Assembly (NCBI GenBank): GCA_964006375.1
Contig: OZ023270.1
Location: 77,539,391-77,603,390 of the forward strand
Direction of reading: 5' to 3'
DNA length: 64,000 nucleotides
From: Tillus elongatus
Lineage: Eukaryota; Arthropoda; Insecta; Coleoptera; Cleridae
Shown here: positions 1-16,700 of the stretch, one piece after another
How the letters are laid out: every line of letters begins with the position of its first letter
Numbering within the stretch: position 1 is the first letter of the stretch
Notes under the pieces: generated by a model
Told to the model about the DNA's origin: nothing
Database searches by the model: none
The model's input: the letters and a program-made list of their open reading frames with translations, nothing else
Translations under genes and position numbers: made by a program

Positions 1-527
1 CATAACAGGGTTCGTTGTTATCTGAAACTTTTAAATTAAAATTGAAACGGACAAATTGTACGTTGTAAAAAGAAGTTATTTAAATCAAATAATGTGTAAC
101 AAACAGGTGTTTTCTAACGTAAAAAGACTCTAGTTATTAGTAAAGCAAGGAATAAATGCAATCAAAACAGTTAAATATGAACATATACAGGGTGAGGTCA
201 GGTAATGGTAACAAGAATTTACCAAAGGACATAAGATCCAATTTTAAGACGAGAAGTTGGTGAATTTGCAGCTTTCCTCCCGGACAGTTTGAGATAAATC
301 GATTGCTGATAGATACAGTTTGGCACGTTGACCCTATTTTTACCTTTTGCTTCCTTGTCTTTGGTGCGTTATTATATTTAAATTTCTACGCTGGCCTGGT
401 ACGGTAAGTTAAAAATGATGTTCTTTTCACAATTTCTCTATCTTTTTCGCTTGCTCCTTTTCCAATACATTCCTTCATCTGCAGTTACCTATCACTGTCT
501 ATTTTTCAGATTACACTCCACCGTGCT
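1..527. other. Unassigned sequence
   Basis: No gene or recognisable domain seen. A run at about 187-195 reads ACAGGGTGA, which resembles the outer end of small TA-flanked DNA transposons, but I found no matching second end. Confidence 0.3.
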
Positions 528-1388
<861 letters not shown>

Positions 1389-1524
1389 CCAATATATCCG
1401 TTATTATGCAAGATACGAAAAAAATTGTATACATTAATTATAGGGTGTCTTGAGCTACATCTTAAAAAATATTTCTACAATTACAGTGTGGCCCATAAGT
1501 CGTTGGTGATTCAAATTTTCTTTT

Positions 1525-2285
<761 letters not shown>

Positions 2286-2710
2286 GACGCAGTAAGTGCG
2301 TTTTGGTAGCAAATTCTCATTAAATCATTCAAATTTCAATAACCCAATTTGCTATTAACGTAAGTTTTGTTGGTTAGGAAACCAACATTTAACTTTATTT
2401 TCGGAAAATGTTTGTATGAACGCAGCAAGGGCGTTTTGGTTGCGAATGTTCATTAAATGTTTCAAATTTCAATAACTCAATTTGCTATTAACCTAAGGTT
2501 CATTGGCTGGGAGACCAGTTTTCTCGGAAACATTTAAAGTTTATTTTCGGAAAATTTTTGTACATTTTCAAATAATTATTTTGATAAAATATGGTACATT
2601 GTTCCTACTATACCGGTAACCAAATTGATGCCTGCTCGCATTAGAGCGATATATTTGAAATTAAAAACATTTTTATGAAAATTCACTTCCATAACGCACT
2701 TGCTGCGTTC
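2286..2710. mobile_element. MITE-like inverted-repeat element
   Basis: Begins GACGCAGTAAGTGCGTTTTG and ends with the inverted counterpart CATAACGCACTTGCTGCGTT, giving terminal inverted repeats of roughly 35 bp. The inside is noncoding and contains a partly duplicated left segment (second GACGCAG-like start near 2412), which makes it longer than the 277-bp copy at 18.0 kb. Confidence 0.6.
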
Positions 2711-3640
2711 AGAGTTTTTGACGGTTGGGGGTGGTGGGGTGTGTGTGTGGAAGCGGGGGGGGGGTTCTGCTACCTCGCCATGGGGGTTATCCTTCCCTTC
2801 ATGCACACGTAGAACCACTCTTAATGCATAAACCACCTGAAAATTTTCTCCTAAACAACCCCCAAAATAGTTTCTGCACTTGGGGCGAATACGGGGTAGA
2901 TAGGGTTGAAAGAAGGTATGTTAATTTTAGATAAAAAATGACATCCTGCAACTTGAAAACTTCACCCCTACATTCAACATCCCCTTCGAGTGACAGTTGC
3001 AAATTACAAATTTTTAAAGAAGAAGTAGGATATCTATTAAAAATGTTATGGTTTTAAAATTTATTACAAAATTAACAATAAAGAAAAGAAATGTATCTGA
3101 TTGTCGAATTTTGCTATAACACACTGAACATTAATAACTAATCGCGTTTCATTCTTGATCATGAGAAAGCAAGCAAAACAATTTTAGAAGACCCTTAGTA
3201 TTTGTTCTCCGGGCTAAGATCCTAACTCTGTTAGTCATTTTTTTCAATGAAAACTCGCTAAATAGTATTTGTTCTCCGGACTCTAAATGACGCTTGTTTG
3301 AAGAAACTTTCCGACAGTTCCACCATCATAACTCTATTAGTAATTTTTTTAATGAAAACTAGCTAAAAAAGTGCTGCAAATTGAATCATACCTTCCACAT
3401 AGCTGTGATAATTAATGTCACCGTGAAAGTCGAATACAAGGTAACCTTCAGATAGCCAGAGAAAAAATCTGGAGTCTTGCCCTTAACATTTTTTTAGCTG
3501 TAACTCGAATTTGCCGAGTAATTGTGGCAGCCTCTTATACATGACGTTTGACATGCAGATGATTTTGAATGGTCACTCCCCTGAAGCGATGTTAGCCAAA
3601 AGCAATACGAAGCGTTCCTTTGTCGGATACTAACTGTATA
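2711..3640. other. Unassigned AT-rich stretch
   Basis: No credible coding sequence. A G-rich patch lies at 2725-2785. Two imperfect direct repeats of about 40 bp lie at 3221-3260 and 3327-3366 (both contain ATGAAAACT.GCTAAA). Confidence 0.4.
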
Positions 3641-4500
3641 CCAAATTAAAACATTTCCGAAAACCAGCCAGATAACTCATTTTTAGTTGTGAATCTGAAG
3701 TAAACACTACGATCTATATGACAGGCATAACCTACAATAAACTAGTTAAATTTAATGTTAAATCTATCGGAAACGTTGATCATATCAGTTTGAAAAACAA
3801 ATTTCCGATTCCATGTTCATTAAAATTATATATGGAGAATATCCTGAACAGATATTATAATGTTATAGAAGCATAAAATATTATTTTCTAACTCACCCTC
3901 AGACTGGGCTCCGAATGACCTCGAATAACCCCGCACACACAAAGTTTCCAAGAAACGGTAACACTTTAATATCAATGCCCGCACTTTCAAACTTCTTTAA
4001 ACTCCATTATTACAATTATTTTAACAAGTTCTCGTGTATTTAATTAAAACTGTAAAGTAATAAATCACTGAAAGACGTCATAGACATAGAACAACAAATA
4101 CCAACGCGACTTATAGACGTCAAATTGTAAATTCTCGAAGTGTCATATCCAAGGCACCCTACAACTATAAACCAACAGTAATAATATAATAATACAACTT
4201 GACTTATTCCAGGGACGCTTAAACAAAATTAAACTTATAGTTTATTTAATACGTTTGCCCCACATTAATTAATTTTATTTATTAAAGTAATTTGCAGTAA
4301 ATTGGACAATTATATTTCAATTTTTAATGTACAATTTTTAAGTTTGTACTTAATCAAAAAGTTTTAAAAAATTTCGACGCAGAAATTGCGTTTTGGTGTA
4401 GAAGTTTTGGAAAAAATTGACTTCTTAAAAAGCATGTGTGTAAAGATAGTCGCGCGACGCAGCAAGCGTGTTATGGTAACGAACATTGATAAAAATAATG
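3640..4500 (-). mobile_element. Left end of larger element with a spliced-looking leader, inverted copy
   Basis: Reverse-complement relative of 12785-13690, aligned by eye along nearly its whole length. In minus-strand reading it begins with the same GACGCAG/TGCGTT motif as the MITEs (4450-4480), has a second similar motif (about 4375-4400), then a GC-richer segment followed by GTGAGT (3896-3891), and a TATTGTAG acceptor about 164 bp later. It looks like the 5' end of a DNA transposon with a noncoding first exon. No transposase is visible. Confidence 0.5.
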
Positions 4501-4507
4501 CCAACAA

Positions 4508-4630
4508 TAATTTTAATGAATTTTCTTTAAAAAATTCACTGGTGAGGAGACTCCTACTTTTGAATTTTGAAAAAAATCTTCAAATGAGCGTTAATTAGCC
4601 CCCCAGAACACATATCCGGGTTGAGTTGTA

Positions 4631-4709
<79 letters not shown>

Positions 4710-4800
4710 ACCGATAACTCAAAAAATGATGGGCGGATTTTGATCAAATTTGGTTAGTACCTTGCTTTTGCAAGTGGCTTGGATAAGCTCTTCGGACAAA
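4508..4800 (+). repeat. Family A repeat, copy 3 (right half truncated)
   Basis: Left hairpin, GAGGAGAC, (TA)n at about 4634-4707, then CACACCGATAACTC and CAAGTGGCTTGGATAAG before the similarity stops near 4800. Confidence 0.65.
4634..4707. repeat. (TA)n microsatellite in family A
   Basis: About 74 bp of TA between family A flanks. Confidence 0.97.
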
Positions 4801-4984
4801 GAAATCTGATCAGTTCAAATAGATTAAATAATGGTTTGTTTTAATTAGTCAGTTTAGTCAGTCGGATTTCCCCTGTCCGTACCAGTTCTGAGCTGAGCTT
4901 TAATATATCGAATTTAGACCACCGCACAAGTCCACTAGTTTATATCTAATAAGCGATCAGATTAGGTGACTAGGTACTTAGCGA

Positions 4985-5119
4985 TTTTAAATGAATTTTC
5001 TTAAAAACAAATTCACTAATGAAGAGATCCCCATTTTTGAATTTTGGAAAAATTTCTTCAAATGAGCGCAAACTAGAACGCCTAGAACCCATATTCGGGG
5101 CCAGTTTTAATTTTTATAT

Positions 5120-5212
<93 letters not shown>

Positions 5213-5545
5213 TGTATGACATATAAACTAAAAAAGTAATGCGCCGATTTTGATCAAATTTGGCGTGTGCCTTTTTTTGCAAGTGGTTTGGATAAGTTCG
5301 TTAGCCAGAAAAACCGGCCCAGGTTTTCCCGGAAAATTTTGTGTTTCCTTTCGGAAAAAAAATCCCATCTCCGGAAATAAAAAAGTAAGGGTAACCAAAT
5401 TTGGTAATAGTGTTTGTACTATAAATAGTGACCCACGCACCAAAATTTAGGTCTGTTAGTTAAAAGACAAAAAAGTGATAGGCATGTAAAAAAAGGGGTT
5501 TTCCTCAAAACATCAAAGTCGCGATTTGAAACGTCAAGATTCACA
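4985..5545 (+). repeat. Family A repeat, copy 4
   Basis: Left hairpin region, (TA)n at about 5123-5209, then a right half that keeps CAAGTGGTTTGGATAAGTTC and the CCCGGAAAATTTTGTG segment and stops after the 'AAACGTCAA' motif. Confidence 0.65.
5123..5209. repeat. (TA)n microsatellite in family A
   Basis: About 87 bp of TA between family A flanks. Confidence 0.97.
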
Positions 5546-5659
5546 CACATTATGTTGCGTCACTGACTAATATTAAAATTATCCAATTTTTTTTATTAGG
5601 TCTACAAAGGAGTATCCTCACATAATTTCAGTAAATAGCTCCCCTTTGGAGTAAATCAA

Positions 5660-7200
<1,541 letters not shown>

Positions 7201-7207
7201 AAAATAT

Positions 7208-8674
7208 ATTTTCAGTAACTAAATGAAATATTCAAGAAATCAAAGCTTTTGCTGTCACTGAAAGTCATTCTTTGTTAAATCTAGTGCGTCGTATCACGTC
7301 CGTACATTTTTTAAATGGGTGATTTTACTGCACAATAGGTCACTGTTTAAGTATATGGTTTTCGTGATGGAAATGGCATGGCAGCCGTGAAAGAGTTTCG
7401 CCGCAGATTTTCTAATCGAAAAACTCAAAATCTTCAAGTATTTTCATAAATCTTTGCAAGATTCAGTGAGTTTGGAATTTTGAAGGCTGAAAGAGGTGAA
7501 GTACCAGGGAGACAAAATGTTGCAGATCGTGAAGACGCTGTAATTCATGCAGTTTTAGACAATACTACTACTACAAGTAGGCGTTGAATATCTGTGGAGT
7601 TAGGATTTTCACAACGTGTTAGTTCGAGAACTGTATGTGGGGAGCAATTACACCCTTACCACTATACAGGTGGTGTTTAAGCTCTTCATCCTGGAGATGC
7701 CGAGCAACGTTTAAGTTTTTGTCAGTGAACCATTAGAAATATGATTGATGGTCACTATTTTGTTCTGTCTGTTTTGTGAACAGATGAAGCCAATTTTACA
7801 AGAAACGGCATTGCAAACTTTCGACACTTGCAACTTTATTCATTGCACAACCTACATGTTAAGAGAAGAAGAAGACTCGAGCACAAATTTTCTATTAGTA
7901 TTTAAAGAGGAATCTTCAATAGTCAGTTACTAGAGTTGCAAAAACTTAATAATCCCATGAACGCATATAGTTACAGGGACTTTCACGAAAATCATTTGTA
8001 TAACTTATTCGAAAACATTCCGTTGAATATTAGACAAATTTACTTTCAACAAAATGGTGCATCTTCTCACAATGGCACATTAGTGACAAAATGGCTGAAT
8101 AATAACTTTCAAGATAGATGGATTGGTCGTTTTAGTCATGTGAGGTGGCCTCCAAGAAGTCCCGAGTTAAATCCGATAGATCTCCTTTTATGGGGTTGTT
8201 TAAAGCAACGGATTAACAGAAACGTAATTAACACTAGAGAACAGTTGCATGAACGAATTACAATGGCCGCGAATTAAATTCGTGGTAAGATAAGTATGCG
8301 CCGTGTGTATACATCGCTAATACGACGGTGTCAAGCTTGTATTACAGCTAAAGGTGTACACTTCAAACATTTGTTATCGTTCTTTAATAACACTTGGGGT
8401 TATTTTCTGTGTTGTTTTTTAATTGAAAGTTTATTTCAAAACTAAGATATATTTGATTGTTAAATTTGTTTTGGCAAAAAAAATCCGTTAAGTGTTTTAC
8501 ACATAACTGTGGCTGACTCCAGTAATTACCTTTATCGTAAAAAGTTGATTTACTCCAAAAGTAAGCTATTTGCTATTTTCAAACAATTATTCACTAGATT
8601 TAACAAGGAATGTCTTTTAATGACAGCAATAGCTTTGATTTGTTAGGTATTTAATTTAATTACTGAAAATACAT
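7208..8674 (+). mobile_element. Mariner-like DNA transposon, decayed, with ~80-bp TIRs
   Basis: Left end 7208-7289 and right end about 8596-8674 are inverted copies of each other (left CTTTGTTAAATCTAGTG, right CACTAGATTTAACAAGG), diverged by substitutions and small gaps. The transposase pseudogene lies between them. Length about 1.47 kb is normal for the mariner group. Confidence 0.7.
7320..8277 (+). pseudogene. Mariner-like transposase pseudogene
   Basis: DDE/D transposase of the Tc1/mariner superfamily, of the insect type with an N-terminal helix-turn-helix often labelled DUF4817. The first part is broken by stops. Around 7780 a frame reads TDEANFTRNGIANF, holding the first catalytic Asp. 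The frame at 7936-8277 reads YFQQ.GASSH with Asn where the second catalytic Asp belongs, then WPPRSPELNPIDLLLWG with the third acidic position. The D-to-N change and the broken N-terminus mean it cannot make an active enzyme. Confidence 0.8.
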
Positions 8675-11600
8675 ACTTTTTTTTTATGTCAACAACACAC
8701 CACGAGGGCTTACAGCCTAAATACTATCGTACCGTGGGTGTTAACAAGGAGGAAAGAGGCAGCTTGTTAATTCTAGACTTGAAGGTTTGGAGGTTCGGAG
8801 GAGAAGGAAAAACATGTGCCGGCAAGGAATTCCACAACTTGGAAGTCCTCGGGACAAAAGAGCGGGCATAACATGATGTTCTATGTTTGGTGACCTGGAC
8901 AGTAAAAGGGTGCATTCGCTCTGTTCCCCTGGTAGATCTGCTGGGGGCAGCAGGTGGGGGAATTATGGAGGAAAGCTCCTCTGAGCAGTGCCCGTGCAGA
9001 TATCTATAAAAGAGAGAGAGGTCACCAACGGCACGTCGGTGGGCAAGGGATGGAAGCCTTTGGGTGAGGGTAGAGTCACCGATGAGACGAATAGCTCTCT
9101 TTTGAATGGAGTCCAGGATAGCGAGTGTAGAAGCGGCAGCTGCACCCCAGATGTGGGAGCAGTATTCGAGGTTTGGCCTTATTTGTGAAGTGTATAAGGT
9201 ATAGAGATTAGTTGGTGAAAAGCAATTTCTTAGCAGCCGCTTCTGCAATTGATGTAACATGTTGGTGCCAATTAAGATTTCGATCCACAGAAATGCCAAC
9301 AAGAGAAAGGGACTCATTGCTTTGAATAACTTGGTTGTTCATTTTGATGGGTCTAGGGCTGCTGTATCTCTTGTGAGAAAGAAAGCAAGACTTAGTTTTG
9401 GTGGGGTTGAATTGTACAAGATTTCTACTTCCCCAGTCTAATATTTTTTGGAGGTCTACGGAGACAGAACTCTCCATGAGTCTGCGATCCTCATCTAATT
9501 GGGCTAAAGAGACAGGCTTAGAATATTGTATGTTTGAGTGGAGGGTGCTGTCGTCCGCGTAACTGTGAACTGGGTTAGATGTGCTAGAGAGGAGGTCATT
9601 GATGTGGAGAAGAAACAAAGTAGGGGCTAAAGCTGAACCTTGAGGAACTCCTGCATTAATTGGATACAGTTTAGAGGAATGGCCATCCACAACAACAGAT
9701 ATGCTCCTGTTGGAGAGGAAATTTGCTGTCCAGGTACAAAGTTTTGGTGGTAGGCCATAGGCCGGAAGTTTATTAAGTAGCGCTGCGTGCCAGACCTGGT
9801 CGAATGCTTTGGATATGTCTAGAGCAACAATCTGGGATTCACCGTGTTGTTCCATAGACTTGTTCCAAGAATGGGTGACAAAGGAAAGGAGGTCGGCAGT
9901 TGATCTGCGCTGACGGAATCCATACTGCCTGTCGTGGATTAGACTGTGTTTTTCAAGGAATTTTAGTAGTTCGGTGTTTATATACTTTTCCATCACTTTA
10001 GAGATGACTGAAAGGAGAGAAATAGGCCTGTAGTTGCTAGGAAGCGCTTTGGATCCTTTCTTGGGGATGGGTTGTACTCGAGCAGTTTTCCAGTTACTAG
10101 GGAATATGCCTTTATTGTAAGATATCTGAAACAGACGAGTCAGGACAGGAGCAAGTTCTGGTGCGCATTTTTTGAGAACAATTGCTGGGATCTCGTCAAG
10201 GCCAGAGGCTTTCCTGGTATTAAGAGAAGAGAGCATCTTTCGTACCTTTTTAGTTTTGAAAATGATATCAGTCATTTTATGCGCGACATTGGGGACTGTT
10301 GGTGGTTGAACATTTGGAGGTGGGTTGAGAGTAGAATTTCCGGCGAACAACGAAGCAAAAAGTTCAGCTTTGCCCAGGGCGGTAGAAACAATTTCATCAC
10401 CTGAGACAAGAGGTGGGAACGTGCTCTTGCAGAAATTATTCCCAATAGACTTGGCAAGAGTCCAGAAGGGTTTGCCGCCGTTGGAGCTTGAGAGGACTTT
10501 GTTTTTGATGTGGTTATTAAACGAGTTTTTTGCCTCAGAAAGAATGCGGACATAGCGGTTTCTTGCGTCGTTGAATGCTTGACGATTTTCTTGACTGGGA
10601 TTGTGTAGAAGCGTTTTGTGAGCTTTGACCTTTTCAAGTCTGGCCTTGTCACAGGATTTAGAGAACCAGGGTTTTTGAGTGGCTGAAGAGGTTTTCTGTG
10701 TACGTGGAATAAATAATTCCATGCCAGCTTGGATAATTTCGGTGACGTTTTGTGAGATATCAGAAGGGTCAGGATGAGAGAAGCAGACAGACGCCCATGG
10801 AAATGAGGAAAAGTAATCCCGCATTTCGTCCCAGTTTGCGGAGTTGTAGTGCCAAACGATACGTGGGTGTGATGACTGTGTGACCTCGGGTTGCATTGCA
10901 CAGGAAGCAGTGACGATGCCGTGGTCTGTGCGACCAAGGGGGGCGGTGACTGATATCTTATAGCATTCAGGATTTGTAGTAAGAAGGAGATCCAAGATTT
11001 GAGCTGTGTGTTGGGATACGAGGAAAGTAAGTAGGTTGCTGAACCATATTGGCCAAAGAATTGCTGACTGCAAAGGCCTCCGCTGCTCTCCCTTGTGGAT
11101 CGGTTTTTGAAGATCCTAGCCATTCCTTATTATGTACATTGAAGTCGCCAAGAATAGTGACCTCGGAGGAAGGATATTCAGAAATCAGATAGTCGGTTTT
11201 TTCAGAAAGGTAGTCAAAGAGCTGGACAAAGTTGTTGTCAGAAGGTGACCGGTAAATGCAACAGATGAATTTAGTTGCAGCCCTGAGAGAGAGTTTTATC
11301 CATAGTATGTCTTTTCTTCCAGCTTCTAAATTGGGAAGTCTGGTGCAGGGTAGATTGCTATGGACGAATGCGCACACGCCTCCATGCAATCTAAAGGCAG
11401 TAAGGAGCTCATACCCCGGGAAATTAAGGTGATTAGTGGCTGTTTTGGCACTGATTTGGGTTTCGGTGAGGAAGAGGAGTTGGGGCCTGTTAGCCTGGAG
11501 GAAATGGTGGACGGAGTTCAGATTAGAATTTAGGCCACATATATTCGAAAAGGATACGTTAAATCTTGATGTTGGCGCCCCCTGTACACCCCTCTCCCGG

Positions 11601-11704
11601 AGATCCGAATGGAGGGGTATTTTGCCTCCGGAATATTTTATACAAGAAGGAGCCATCATCATTTTTGCTTATAAGGGAAACCGACTCATACACCAGAACC
11701 AATA
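8675..11704 (-). mobile_element. Jockey/CR1-type non-LTR retrotransposon
   Basis: Minus-strand LINE. Its A-rich 3' end is the T run at about 8679-8687. The 5' part is missing ORF1: coding starts at the endonuclease near 11662 and the next repeat begins at 11705. A 3'-end copy of the same family sits at 47625-48393 on the plus strand. I see no target-site duplication. Clade assignment between CR1, Jockey, Daphne and relatives is not settled. Confidence 0.75.
8724..11662 (-). pseudogene. LINE endonuclease-reverse transcriptase, two frameshifts
   Basis: Replication protein of the LINE, in three pieces. First (10967-11662), an APE-type endonuclease: SNICGLNSNL, FLTETQ and ILGDFNVHNKEW carry the expected Asn, Glu and Asp/Asn. 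A frameshift near 11010 moves the end of the domain (LDLLLTTN, RTDHG) into the second piece (9208-11073), which also holds the RT: NYRPISLLSV, VALDISKAFDQVWH, AGVPQGSALAP and the catalytic YADDS. A second break near 9220 is a deletion of about 26 bp relative to the 47.8-kb copy; after it the C-terminal domain (8724-9317) continues in a third frame with RRAVGDLSLFYRYLHG and TSKLWNSLP. There is no RNase H. Confidence 0.85.
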
Positions 11705-12470
<766 letters not shown>

Positions 12471-12784
12471 GGTAAGTTTGTTAGCCGGGAAAATCCGACC
12501 AGTTTTCCGGGAAAATTTTGGGGTTTTCGCAAAATGTTGTGTTACGGAAAATAACAAAGCTAGGGAAACTAAATTCAGTACGCATGTCTCCATTGTAAAA
12601 CGTATGCCATATTCCAAAATTCAGATCTCTAAGTTAAAAGCAAAACACGTTATCAGTATTTGTCCAGATCTTTTACAACTTCTTTTGCATGTTGCCTTTA
12701 TAGAACTTGACTAGGCTTATACCCAAATTAAAGTAATCCTACTTGAAATTTCTGGGTGAATATGAAACTACAAATTATAATTTG

Positions 12785-13690
12785 GATTAGTATTTTTATG
12801 AAACTTTGTTACCATAACGCACTTGCTGCGTCGGTAATTTTTTCCCGACTATTTTTACACACATCTTTTTTAAGAACTAAAATGTTTTCAAAAATTCTCC
12901 ACTAAAACGTAATTTCTACGTCGAAATTTTTTATAACTTATTGATTAATTACAAACTTAAAAAAAATCGTGCATTAGACAAGAAAAAGGACGGCTGAGTT
13001 TACTGTAAAATACTTGAATAGAGAAAATTAATTCACATGGATCAAACTTATTGAATAAACTACAGGTTCAATTTTGTTTAAGCGTCACTGGAATAAGCCA
13101 AGTTGCATTATTAATACAGTTTCTGCACAGCCTAATAATGTTTCTTATGCTGTGGTTTTCGTTAAGAAGTCGTAGGGTGCCTTGATATTGATATGACACT
13201 TCCGAAAATTGCTAATTTGACGTTTATGAGTGGCGTCGGTGCTTCTTGTTATCGAATGTCGTTTCATTGTCCTATTACTTTACATTTTTATTTAAATATA
13301 CAAAAACTTGTTAAAATAATTATAATAATGGAGTTTAAAGAAGTTTGAAAGTGCGGGCAGTGATATTAAAGTGTTACCGTTTCTTGGAAACTTTGTGTGT
13401 GCGGGGTTATTGGAGGTCATTCGGAGCCGAGTCTGGGGTGAGTTAGAAAATAATATTTTATGCATCTATAACATTATAATATCAGTCCAAGATATTCTCC
13501 ATATATAATTTTAATGGATGTATAATCGGAGGTTTGTTTTGAAACTGATATTATCAACGTTTGCGACAGATTTAACATTTAATTTAACTATTTTATTGTA
13601 GGTTATGCATGTTATATAGATCTTAGTATTTAATTCGGATTTACAACTAAAAATCAGTTCTCTGGTCGGTTTTCGGAAATGTTAAGTGGT
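12785..13690 (+). mobile_element. Left end of larger element with a spliced-looking leader
   Basis: Relative of 3640-4500 in the opposite orientation. It opens with ACCATAACGCACTTGCTGCG (the MITE terminal repeat), has a second related motif at 12900-12930, then a GC-richer segment at about 13340-13437. That is followed by GTGAGT (13438-13443) and an acceptor TTTTATTGTAG ending at 13601, a candidate 164-bp intron. Both copies keep donor and acceptor. No protein recognised downstream. Confidence 0.55.
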
Positions 13691-14224
13691 ACTTTAAGAT
13701 TATTTAAACGGTTGGGCATTTAATTTTCATTCCTGGCGATAAGTGACAAAATGGCCGCAACTTATGCTGTAGTCGTCATATCCATAGGCTACTAGAACTG
13801 TGTAAATTATGTTTTTGTTTGAACTTGATCATCTGGTGGAAGAATCTGTAAAACGTTAACATGGTTTGTGAACCACAATACATTCCTTTGCTAGATTTTT
13901 TTAACTGTAACGTTAAATATCCCTAGTTCTCAAAATATAAGTTTTTGAGAAACTAAACAATAATTTCAGTTCTCTTATATTATACCTAGGTATATCATAA
14001 TGGTTGTAGTAAGAATAAGAACTTCAATGTTTTCTTAGCGGCGCTTGTGTAGCGAAGTGCTTTTCAATTTGAAGGGAGAAACTGGAGTTTTAAAATCAAG
14101 GTGACCTTGCAATGTAGTGACAGGTTTTTGATCCGTTGTAGTTAGGTACTACCTATGTTATCCAGGTTTTCCTAAGTACGTGTAAAATATCATGATATTC
14201 TTTTTATTTTTATTTTAGAGAAAT
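13691..14224. other. Unassigned sequence
   Basis: No coding domain or repeat recognised between the leader-like element and the LINE tail. Confidence 0.3.
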
Positions 14225-14700
14225 AAAATTATGTCTCGACTACTAAGATCATCGACATATATAAATTATATAGAAAAACATTTTAGGTACAATGTAGGTG
14301 CATTAAATATATGTGTTCCTGGACCAGTAAATTATATAATACAACGGTTACAGTTATATGTGTGTTTATATAGTTCGCTAGATTTAAGAAATTTATTATG
14401 TTTTCTGGTGCTGCTGTGGCTAAGGTTACCATGGATCTATTTTCGGCTAAAAACAACTTTCTTTGGAGTCTGTGTTTACTGCACTCTGTGACATTATGAC
14501 TTGCTGAAAGGCTCACATTGCAGGTATCACAAACTGGTGGTATTTGTTGTTCCAGTAGGTACTTGTGTGCGAGTGCTGTGTGTCCTATCCGGAGTCTTCT
14601 CAGGACGGCCAGGGATCTGCGACTTAGTATAGGTGGTTCGATTGCATCAATGGTTGGTGCTAGTTCGTATCAGATTTATTCCTTGACACAGTCTATGTGT
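14225..14700 (-). pseudogene. LINE C-terminal remnant (zinc-knuckle tail), empty insertion site
   Basis: In minus-strand reading a frame spells LRRLRIGHTALAHKYLL, then VCDTCNVSLSASHNVTEC (a CX2CX7HX4C motif) and KHRLQRKLFLAENRSM. This is the C-terminal zinc-binding tail of I/Jockey-like LINE polymerases. Related pieces lie at about 44995-45130 and at 47395-47624 plus 48394-48480. The latter pair is split by another LINE exactly at the position of 14557/14558 here. Confidence 0.75.
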
Positions 14701-14732
14701 TTGGTGTTGCAGTTGACAGGAAACACATTATT

Positions 14733-15466
<734 letters not shown>

Positions 15467-16575
15467 AATTTTTTTAGCTAATTTTCGTAGAACAAATTCG
15501 TTAATACATTTTTGCATTTTTTATCGAAATATGATGCGTTTGTAAGAAAAAATTGTGGCCGCAGTAAGTCCGTTTTGGTAGCGAATGTTCGGTAAATTTG
15601 CAGTTTAGTTCCCGAACGCTTTTCAAAAAACTGTTTTCACAAACCTGCCTAGACCCCCCCCCGACTCCACAAACTCCAAGAAAAATTTCTTGTTTACACT
15701 CTTCAAGGAAGTTACGGGACCAGGAGTGAGTAGGGGTATATATTTTTTTAGCTAATTTTCGTAGAACAAACTCGTTAATGCATTTTTGCATTTTTTACCG
15801 AAATATGATGCGTTTGTAAGAAAAACATCTAGACGCAGTAAGTGCGTTTTAGTAGCTAATTTTCGGTAAATTTGCAGTTTAGTTCCCGAACGCTTTTCAA
15901 AACACTGATTTAGAAACCTGCCTAGCCCTCCTCCCTGGATCCACAAACCCCAAGAAAAATTTATTGTTCACACTCCCCAAGGAAGTTACGGGACCGGGAG
16001 TGAGTAGGGGTATATATTTTTTTTAGCTAATTTTCGTAGAACAAACTCGTTAATGCATTTTTGCATTTTTTATCGAAATATGATGCGTTTGTAAGAAAAA
16101 AAACTGGACGCAGTAAGTGCGTTTTGGTAGCGAATTTTCGGTAAATTTGCAGTTTAGCACCCGAACGCTTTTCAAAAAAGTGTTTTCAGAAACCTGCCTA
16201 GCCCCCCCCCCCCCCTGAATCCGCAAACCCCAAGGAACATTTCTTGTTCAGACTCCCCAAGAAAGTGACGGGACCAGGAGTGAGTAGGGGGGAAAATTTT
16301 TTAGCTGAATTTCGTAGAACAAATTCGTTAATGCATTTTTGCATTTTTTATCGAAATATGATGCGTTTGTAAGAGAAATATCTGGATGCAGTAAGTGCGT
16401 TCTGGTAGAGAATTTTCGGTAAATTTGCAGTTTAGATCTCGAACGCTTTTCAAAAAACTGTTGTCAAAAACCTGCCTAGCACCCCCCCCCCCTGGATCCA
16501 GGAAACCCCCAAGGAACATTTCTCGTTCACACTCCCCAAGGAAGTTACGGGACCAGGAGTGAGTAGGGGTGTATA
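15467..16575 (+). repeat. Four-unit tandem array, ~275-bp period
   Basis: The marker CGTTAAT(A/G)CATTTTTGC occurs at 15499, 15773, 16048 and 16326, giving spacings of 274, 275 and 278. Each unit holds a GACGCAGTAAGTGCG motif, a C run of 6 to 13 before GGATCC or similar, and GGACC(A/G)GGAGTGAGTAGG. The units arose from the family A/MITE junction segment. After 16575 the MITE tail resumes. Confidence 0.9.
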
Positions 16576-16700
16576 ATATAGTACATGGTTTCTACTACAT
16601 AGGCTATACCGGTAATCAGATTAATGCCTGCTCGCATTTGCTATTAAAAACATGTTTATGGAAATTCACTTCCATAACACATTTGCTGCATCTAGACTTT
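16576..16700 (+). repeat. MITE tail after the tandem array
   Basis: Ends in CATAACACATTTGCTGCATC, a diverged form of the MITE terminal repeat, so the array sits inside a MITE-like unit. Confidence 0.5.
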
